Under the pieces are notes generated by a model that saw only the letters and a list, made by a program, of their open reading frames with translations, made no database searches and was not told where the DNA came from. Source: Bacteroidetes bacterium GWF2_35_48 (GTDB lineage Bacteria; Bacteroidota; Bacteroidia; Bacteroidales; GWF2-35-48). Taken from it: 64,000 nucleotides of DNA. The DNA lies in NCBI GenBank assembly GCA_001769125.1, contig MEOG01000041.1:108551-172550 (forward strand). The letters are read 5' to 3'. The translations under genes were made by a program, and so were the position numbers. Positions 59,152-64,000 of this stretch are shown here, in pieces. Each line of letters starts with the position of its first letter. Within the stretch, counting starts at the first letter, position 1.

Positions 59152-60405
59152 ATGAATTTATTTATAGAACAAATTGAAAAAAGAGTAAAAATTCTTAAAG
59201 CCGTAAGTCTTTTTTCTCAGACTTCTGAAAATTATCTTAAACAAATTGCCGAGCTTTTTACTCCTATTCATTTTAATGCAGAACAGTGCATATTTGAAAA
59301 AGGAGGTCCTGGTGATTCGATGTACGTTATCTCCTACGGAAAAGTAAAAATACATGACGGCTCGCATATCTTCATTACACTCGACTCGGAACAATCTTTC
59401 GGTGAATTTGCACTTATTGATTCAAAAGTTCGAACTGCTTCTGCTACTGCGACGGAAGATTCGGAATTACTTCGTCTTGATAAAGCTACCTTCTTTTCAC
59501 TTTATGAAAAAAGTACTGAGTTTTCAATGGGCATTCTTCAATCTATTGTAAAACGATTTAATGATAAAGATTTTCTGGAAGCGCAACTTACTCAACAGAA
59601 AAAAGAAATCGAAGAGAAAAACAAAGAAATTGAAGAAATAAACAAAGACATTACTGCCAGTATTCGCTATGCAAAAAGGATTCAGCAGGCAGTTCTTTTT
59701 ATGGATCCAAAAATTAATTGCTTTGTAAAAGAATCTCTCATTTTTTTTAAACCTAAAGACATTGTTAGCGGCGATTTTTACTGGACAAAAATTATTGAAC
59801 GATCAAATATTGTTGTTGTGGCTGCTGCAGATTGTACCGGTCATGGCGTACCAGGCGCATTCATGAGTATGCTTGGAACAACTTTTTTAAATGAAATTTG
59901 TAACCGGTCTGATGTAAATACTGCTGCTGAAGTGCTTAATAAACTTCGCGCCTACATCATCAAATCACTAAATCAAACGGGCAAAGAAGGAGAACAAAAA
60001 GACGGCATGGATATGGCACTTTGCGCCTATAACTACAACACTAAAAAACTTGAATTTGCAGGCGCCAACAACCCTCTTTGGCTCATAAGAAATAATGAAG
60101 TTACAGAATATGAAGGCGACTGGATGCCTATTGGTATTCACGATAGGGTAAATGAACCATTTACAAATTATATTATTGATATTCAACCCGGAGATAAAGT
60201 ATATATGTTTTCAGACGGCTTCCCTGACCAATTTGGCGGACCCAGGGGGAAAAAATACATGTACAAACGATTTAAAGAATTCATCCTTTCAATCCACGAA
60301 AAACCAATGGTCGAGCAACATGAATTAATCGAACAGGAAGGAATTCAATGGAGGGGAGAACAAGAACAGATTGATGATCAGATTATTATGGGACTTGCGT
60401 TCTAA
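59152..60405 (+). CDS. Cyclic-nucleotide-binding domain fused to SpoIIE/PP2C phosphatase
   Basis: The protein has 417 residues and no membrane segment, so it is cytoplasmic. The N-terminal domain (about 15-130) is a CRP-like cNMP-binding fold whose phosphate-binding cassette reads FGEFALIDSKVRTASATA, keeping the Glu (about 84) and Arg (about 94) that hold the ribose and phosphate. A coiled coil (about 143-175, KKEIEEKNKEIEEINKDI) leads into a SpoIIE-type PP2C domain (about 195-415) with GDFYW, AAADCTGHGVPGAFMS, KDGMDMALC and FSDGFPDQFGG. This is a natural effector for the nucleotide made by the upstream cyclase. The phosphatase domain closely matches that of the propeller receptor at 11759-15076. 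Confidence 0.92.
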   Translation: MNLFIEQIEKRVKILKAVSLFSQTSENYLKQIAELFTPIHFNAEQCIFEKGGPGDSMYVISYGKVKIHDGSHIFITLDSEQSFGEFALIDSKVRTASATATEDSELLRLDKATFFSLYEKSTEFSMGILQSIVKRFNDKDFLEAQLTQQKKEIEEKNKEIEEINKDITASIRYAKRIQQAVLFMDPKINCFVKESLIFFKPKDIVSGDFYWTKIIERSNIVVVAAADCTGHGVPGAFMSMLGTTFLNEICNRSDVNTAAEVLNKLRAYIIKSLNQTGKEGEQKDGMDMALCAYNYNTKKLEFAGANNPLWLIRNNEVTEYEGDWMPIGIHDRVNEPFTNYIIDIQPGDKVYMFSDGFPDQFGGPRGKKYMYKRFKEFILSIHEKPMVEQHELIEQEGIQWRGEQEQIDDQIIMGLAF

Positions 60406-60430
60406 TGGGTAAAAATACCACTCTTTTTTT

Positions 60431-60461
60431 TTTTTTAGATGCTTTTTTTTTCATATTTTTG
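60431..60461 (+). promoter_or_regulatory. Promoter before the 60490 gene
   Basis: TATTTTTG at 60454-60461 matches TAnnTTTG exactly; the upstream element lies in a T-rich tract (60422-60436), about 20 bp away. That tract, after a weak ggta/tacc stem (60407-60419), may also end the cyclase cluster transcript. Confidence 0.5.
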
Positions 60462-60489
60462 AAAAATAATCCTTAAATTTTTCTTTATT

Positions 60490-60975
60490 ATGAAAAAAAC
60501 AATCCTACTCCCCGTCTTTATTTGTTTTTTTGGTTTTGCATTTAGCCAAAGCATTGGTCCGGATATCATTACTTCTTCCGGCAATTATCATGATAACGGT
60601 ACAGTTTCTATAAGCTGGACACTCGGCGAAGGTGTTATTGAAACATTCAGTGATGGAAATACAATCCTTACTCAAGGATTTCAACAACCCTACTACGATT
60701 TGGTTCTTGTAGAAACAATTGATGAAAATATCAATATTTCATGTTATCCAAATCCAACAACGCAATTTATAAATCTTGAGTGGCAAATACCCGGAACAAA
60801 TGAAGTGTCTGTCGAAATTATTGACATGACCGGAAGAATCCTGTTAAACAAAAATTACAAAGAGGATAATGCAAAAAAACAAATCAACCTATCAACCTTC
60901 CCTCAGGCTGATTACTTCATACGTTTAGCCAAAGAAGGCAAAACTGTTAAAACTTATAAAATAACAAAATACTAA
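60490..60975 (+). CDS. Small secreted protein with T9SS type A sorting domain
   Basis: The 161-residue protein has a signal peptide (about 1-20), a short beta-rich region with SISWTLGEGVIETFSDGNTI and LTQGFQQPYY (a pattern common in Bacteroidota secreted proteins), and a C-terminal sorting domain (about 88-161; ISCYPNPTTQFINLEW, VEIIDMTGRIL, ADYFIRLAKEGKTVKTYKI). It has its own promoter. A collagen-like protein gene starts 6 bp later, so the two are probably cotranscribed and may form one surface structure (inference). Confidence 0.82.
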   Translation: MKKTILLPVFICFFGFAFSQSIGPDIITSSGNYHDNGTVSISWTLGEGVIETFSDGNTILTQGFQQPYYDLVLVETIDENINISCYPNPTTQFINLEWQIPGTNEVSVEIIDMTGRILLNKNYKEDNAKKQINLSTFPQADYFIRLAKEGKTVKTYKITKY

Positions 60976-60981
60976 ATTATT

Positions 60982-63900
60982 ATGAAAAGATTTTTAGTAC
61001 TGTCAGCCATAGTGCTGACTTTTTCTGTTTTATTATACGGACAAGCACCCCAGTTTTTTCGCTATCAGGCAGTAGTACGCAATGCCTCTGGAAATGTGTT
61101 GCAAACACAAAATGTGAATCTTAAAATTTCGCTGCTTCAGGGTGGCGCTACTGGCACAGTTGCGTATTCAGAAGAACACGCTTTAGCAACCAATACTTTC
61201 GGATTGGTAAATCTGGAAATTGGGAATGGTACAAACCAAAGCGGACTTTTTAATTCCATTAACTGGGCAAACGGTCCCTATTTTATAAAAATTGAACTTG
61301 ATGCAACAGGAGGAAATGCCTTTTCTGAAATGGGTACCTCACAATTGCTAAGCGTGCCGTATGCCTTATTTGCAGCAAGCGGAACAGAAGGACCACAAGG
61401 ACCACAAGGAGAACAAGGTTCGGCAGGGCAAGACGGGCAACAAGGACTAGCCGGTAACGATGGAATAAGTATTCAGACCAGCTATATTCAAAACGATAGC
61501 TTATATATTGTTTTATCAAATGCTCAAATTTTAAATGCCGGTCATGTTACAGGAGCGCAAGGTATCCAAGGCTTACAAGGAATACAAGGTCTACAGGGAG
61601 AGCAAGGATTTACAGGACAAAATGGAATTAACGGTGCAAATGGAATTTCCGTCAGCAGCACTTATATTAACAACGACAGCTTGTATATATCGCTTTCTGA
61701 TAATACGACTATCAATGCAGGTTATGTGCGCGGAGTACAAGGAGTACAAGGAAATACAGGACCACAAGGACCACAGGGAGAACAAGGACCCGCAGGAACA
61801 GGACTAAACAATCGGGGAAACTGGAATTCTGGTACAACATACAATCCCAGCGATTATGTTTTCTCTCGATCATCTACTGATGAAAATATCAATTCTATGT
61901 GGATTTGTCAGGCTGCTGCTGCATTTTTATCTGAAACAGAACCCTATCTCGACAACTCAAACTGGGTGGAATTTGAAGCCCCATCTGGAGAAAACGGAAT
62001 ATCATTAACATGGCTTGGAGCATTTAATGAAGTGCCCAGCAACCCAAATACAAATGAAGCATACTATAATTCTGATGATAAAAAATCATATATCTGGAAC
62101 GGAACTACATGGAACATTCTCGTGCAGGATGGAGCTACCGGTACTCAAGGTATTCAGGGAGAACAAGGAATTCAAGGCTTACAAGGAGAACAAGGATCTG
62201 TGGGGCAAAATGGTACCAACGGTGTTTCTGTTACTTGGCTGGGTCAATTTACTGAAGCACCATCCACTCCTAATCTTAATAATGCTTATTATAATTTAAC
62301 GGATAAAAAATCATACATTTTTGATGGGGCATTATGGAACATTTTAGCGCAAGATGGAGTTCAGGGAGAACAAGGAATTCAGGGAACTGCCGGACAAAAT
62401 GGACAAGATGGAGCAAATGGTATTTCTCTTACATGGCTGGGTCAATTTACTGAAGTGCCATCTACTCCTAATCTTAATGATGCTTACTATAATCAGACAG
62501 ATAAAAAATCATATATATGGAATGGGACTCAATGGAATTTCCTTGCACAGGATGGAACTCAGGGAGAACAAGGAATACAGGGAGAACAGGGAATTCAAGG
62601 ACTTGCCGGAACTAACGGTATATCCATAAATTGGATGGGAACATTTGGATCTGAACCTCTGAACCCAAATCAAAATGATGCGTACTATAATTCTGTTGAT
62701 AAAAAATCGTACTTATGGAATGGAACAAGCTGGCAAGTACTCGCACAGGACGGATTACAAGGTGTTCAAGGACCACAAGGACCTGCTGGTACAGGTCTGA
62801 CAAATAGAGGCAACTGGATTTTAGGAACAGAATATCAACCCGGCGATTATGTTTTTGACAGATCTACCAACGACCCTCTTATAAACTCCATGTGGATTTC
62901 TCAAAACACAAATTCCTTTATTTCAAACACGCAGCCTTATTCAGATTTATCAAACTGGGTGGAATTTCAGGCTCCGGCAGGGCAAGATGGTCAAAACGGA
63001 ATTTCAATTAACTGGCTCGGCTCTTATGCTTCAGAACCATCAAACCCCACAATGAATCAGGCTTATTACAACACAGCATTAAAGCAATCATTTATTTATG
63101 ATGGCAGCTTATGGCAGATTCTGGCTCAAGACGGAGCTATTGGAGAAACCGGATTACAAGGACCTTCTGGTACAGATGGCGCAAACGGAATTTCCCTGAT
63201 ATGGCTGGGAGTTTTCAATTTCTCACCTGCTTCCCCCAATACGAACGATGCATATTATAATACAATTGATAAAAAATCTTATATATGGAATGGAACAAGC
63301 TGGAACATTTTAGCTCAGGATGGTATTAACGGAGTTGAAGGACCACAAGGTACGCAGGGAAACCCGGGTATTAATGGAATTTCTATTACCTGGCTTGGTG
63401 AATTTATATCCGACCCTTCCGGTGCTACTTTCAATCAGGCGTACTATAACACAACAGATAAAATATCTTATATTTTTGATGGAGAAGCATGGCAGATTTT
63501 AGCTAGAGACGGAACTAACGGTACTAATGGGACAAATGGAATTTCTGTCAACTGGTTGGGAACTTTTATTAATACACCCAACAACCCGAATGTTAACGAA
63601 GCATATTATAATTCTTCTGATAAAAAATCATACATTTGGAATGGTATTTTATGGAACATTCTTGCCCAAGACGGCACTCAAGGCACACAAGGACCACAGG
63701 GTGAAACCGGATTACAAGGTTCACAAGGAACGCAAGGAATACAAGGCGAACAAGGAATTGCGGGTATTGACGGCATCTCTATTTACTGGCTTGGCACATT
63801 CGGTTCTGAACCTGAAACGCCCTCTCTCAATAACGCCTACTACAATTCTGTTGACAAAAAATCTTACTTATGGAATGGTACTTCATGGCAGGTACTTGCA

Positions 63901-64000
63901 CAGGATGGATTACAGGGAATTCAAGGACCACAGGGAGAAGCAGGGACCGGACTTACAAACCGTGGTAACTGGGCAACAGGAACGGAATACAACCCCAGCG
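60982..64000 (+). CDS. Collagen-like modular secreted protein (5' part, runs off window)
   Basis: Open from ATG 60982 to the window edge (1006 codons, no stop). It has a signal peptide ([20 protein letters not shown]), a domain of about 110 residues ([29 protein letters not shown]), then collagen-like Gly-x-y stretches ([20 protein letters not shown]) that link two module types. Module 1, ending in DSLYI..SDN, occurs twice. Module 2, about 45 residues with WLG.F...P..PN.N.AYYN and [17 protein letters not shown], occurs nine times. A third module ([22 protein letters not shown]), like a small carbohydrate-binding fold, occurs three times (61800, 62797, 63952). Export by T9SS is likely but the C-terminus is not visible. 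Confidence 0.85.
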   Translation, partial: MKRFLVLSAIVLTFSVLLYGQAPQFFRYQAVVRNASGNVLQTQNVNLKISLLQGGATGTVAYSEEHALATNTFGLVNLEIGNGTNQSGLFNSINWANGPYFIKIELDATGGNAFSEMGTSQLLSVPYALFAASGTEGPQGPQGEQGSAGQDGQQGLAGNDGISIQTSYIQNDSLYIVLSNAQILNAGHVTGAQGIQGLQGIQGLQGEQGFTGQNGINGANGISVSSTYINNDSLYISLSDNTTINAGYVRGVQGVQGNTGPQGPQGEQGPAGTGLNNRGNWNSGTTYNPSDYVFSRSSTDENINSMWICQAAAAFLSETEPYLDNSNWVEFEAPSGENGISLTWLGAFNEVPSNPNTNEAYYNSDDKKSYIWNGTTWNILVQDGATGTQGIQGEQGIQGLQGEQGSVGQNGTNGVSVTWLGQFTEAPSTPNLNNAYYNLTDKKSYIFDGALWNILAQDGVQGEQGIQGTAGQNGQDGANGISLTWLGQFTEVPSTPNLNDAYYNQTDKKSYIWNGTQWNFLAQDGTQGEQGIQGEQGIQGLAGTNGISINWMGTFGSEPLNPNQNDAYYNSVDKKSYLWNGTSWQVLAQDGLQGVQGPQGPAGTGLTNRGNWILGTEYQPGDYVFDRSTNDPLINSMWISQNTNSFISNTQPYSDLSNWVEFQAPAGQDGQNGISINWLGSYASEPSNPTMNQAYYNTALKQSFIYDGSLWQILAQDGAIGETGLQGPSGTDGANGISLIWLGVFNFSPASPNTNDAYYNTIDKKSYIWNGTSWNILAQDGINGVEGPQGTQGNPGINGISITWLGEFISDPSGATFNQAYYNTTDKISYIFDGEAWQILARDGTNGTNGTNGISVNWLGTFINTPNNPNVNEAYYNSSDKKSYIWNGILWNILAQDGTQGTQGPQGETGLQGSQGTQGIQGEQGIAGIDGISIYWLGTFGSEPETPSLNNAYYNSVDKKSYLWNGTSWQVLAQDGLQGIQGPQGEAGTGLTNRGNWATGTEYNPS

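Noticed and set aside
61283..63502. Short open frames in other phases across the collagen-like gene
   Set aside because: The main frame from 60982 is open to the window edge with a signal peptide and clear modules; the others are out-of-phase readings of the Gly-x-y repeats.

Overview
The window comes from a Bacteroidota chromosome, most likely a free-living, uncultured Bacteroidales-type lineage. The evidence is: T9SS-sorted secreted proteins (PKD/SprB-repeat and C-terminal sorting domains), Bacteroidota-type promoters (TTG or TTTG, 19-21 bp, TAnnTTTG), an FtsZ tail ending NPYLHDKVD, an LptE / coiled TPR protein / SecG neighbourhood, LytTR regulators, two-component-type propeller sensors, and AT-rich spacers with few Shine-Dalgarno sites.

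Layout. 0.2-11.2 kb (+): ftsZ, a YqeY-like protein, glmS, a sigma-54 activator, lptE, a small hypothetical gene plus retropepsin-like gene pair with its own promoter, a very large Glu/Lys-rich TPR-ended protein with internal duplications, and secG. 11.2-21.8 kb (-): a membrane protein, a propeller/Y_Y_Y/SpoIIE-phosphatase sensor, a UbiD-family decarboxylase, a REP-associated transposase (RAYT) whose own coding sequence contains a REP-like palindrome, enolase, and a large T9SS type B secreted protein. 21.9-40.1 kb (-): the complete str-S10-spc-alpha supercluster, rpsL to rplQ, with secY, map, infA and rpmJ, a strong promoter before rpsL and a terminator after rplQ. There is no tuf gene in it.

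40.2-50.1 kb is accessory: a SUMF1-type protein, a possible small structured RNA, leuS, a Fic protein with a BRO-like N-terminus, two decayed copies of the leuS 3' end, two T9SS proteins (one with trimeric-adhesin-like repeats and an S74 chaperone domain) and a LytTR gene with a truncated duplicate. 50.5-54.7 kb: an M23 peptidase, a ModE-type HTH, a membrane-Nudix fusion and a metallophosphoesterase, separated by many dispersed inverted repeats.

54.9-60.4 kb (+) is the most interesting block. A periplasmic-propeller receptor with a class III nucleotide cyclase is followed by an MBL-fold hydrolase and then by a cyclic-nucleotide-binding domain fused to a SpoIIE/PP2C phosphatase. By gene order this looks like a complete second-messenger pathway: sensor-synthase, possible hydrolase, and phosphatase effector. 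The propeller sensor at 11.8-15.1 kb carries a related phosphatase domain directly, which suggests a shared downstream target. The window ends (60.5-64 kb) with a small T9SS protein and the first 1006 codons of a collagen-like, modular secreted protein.

No tRNA, rRNA, CRISPR array or complete insertion sequence was seen. Assignments rest on motif reading only; no database search was possible.
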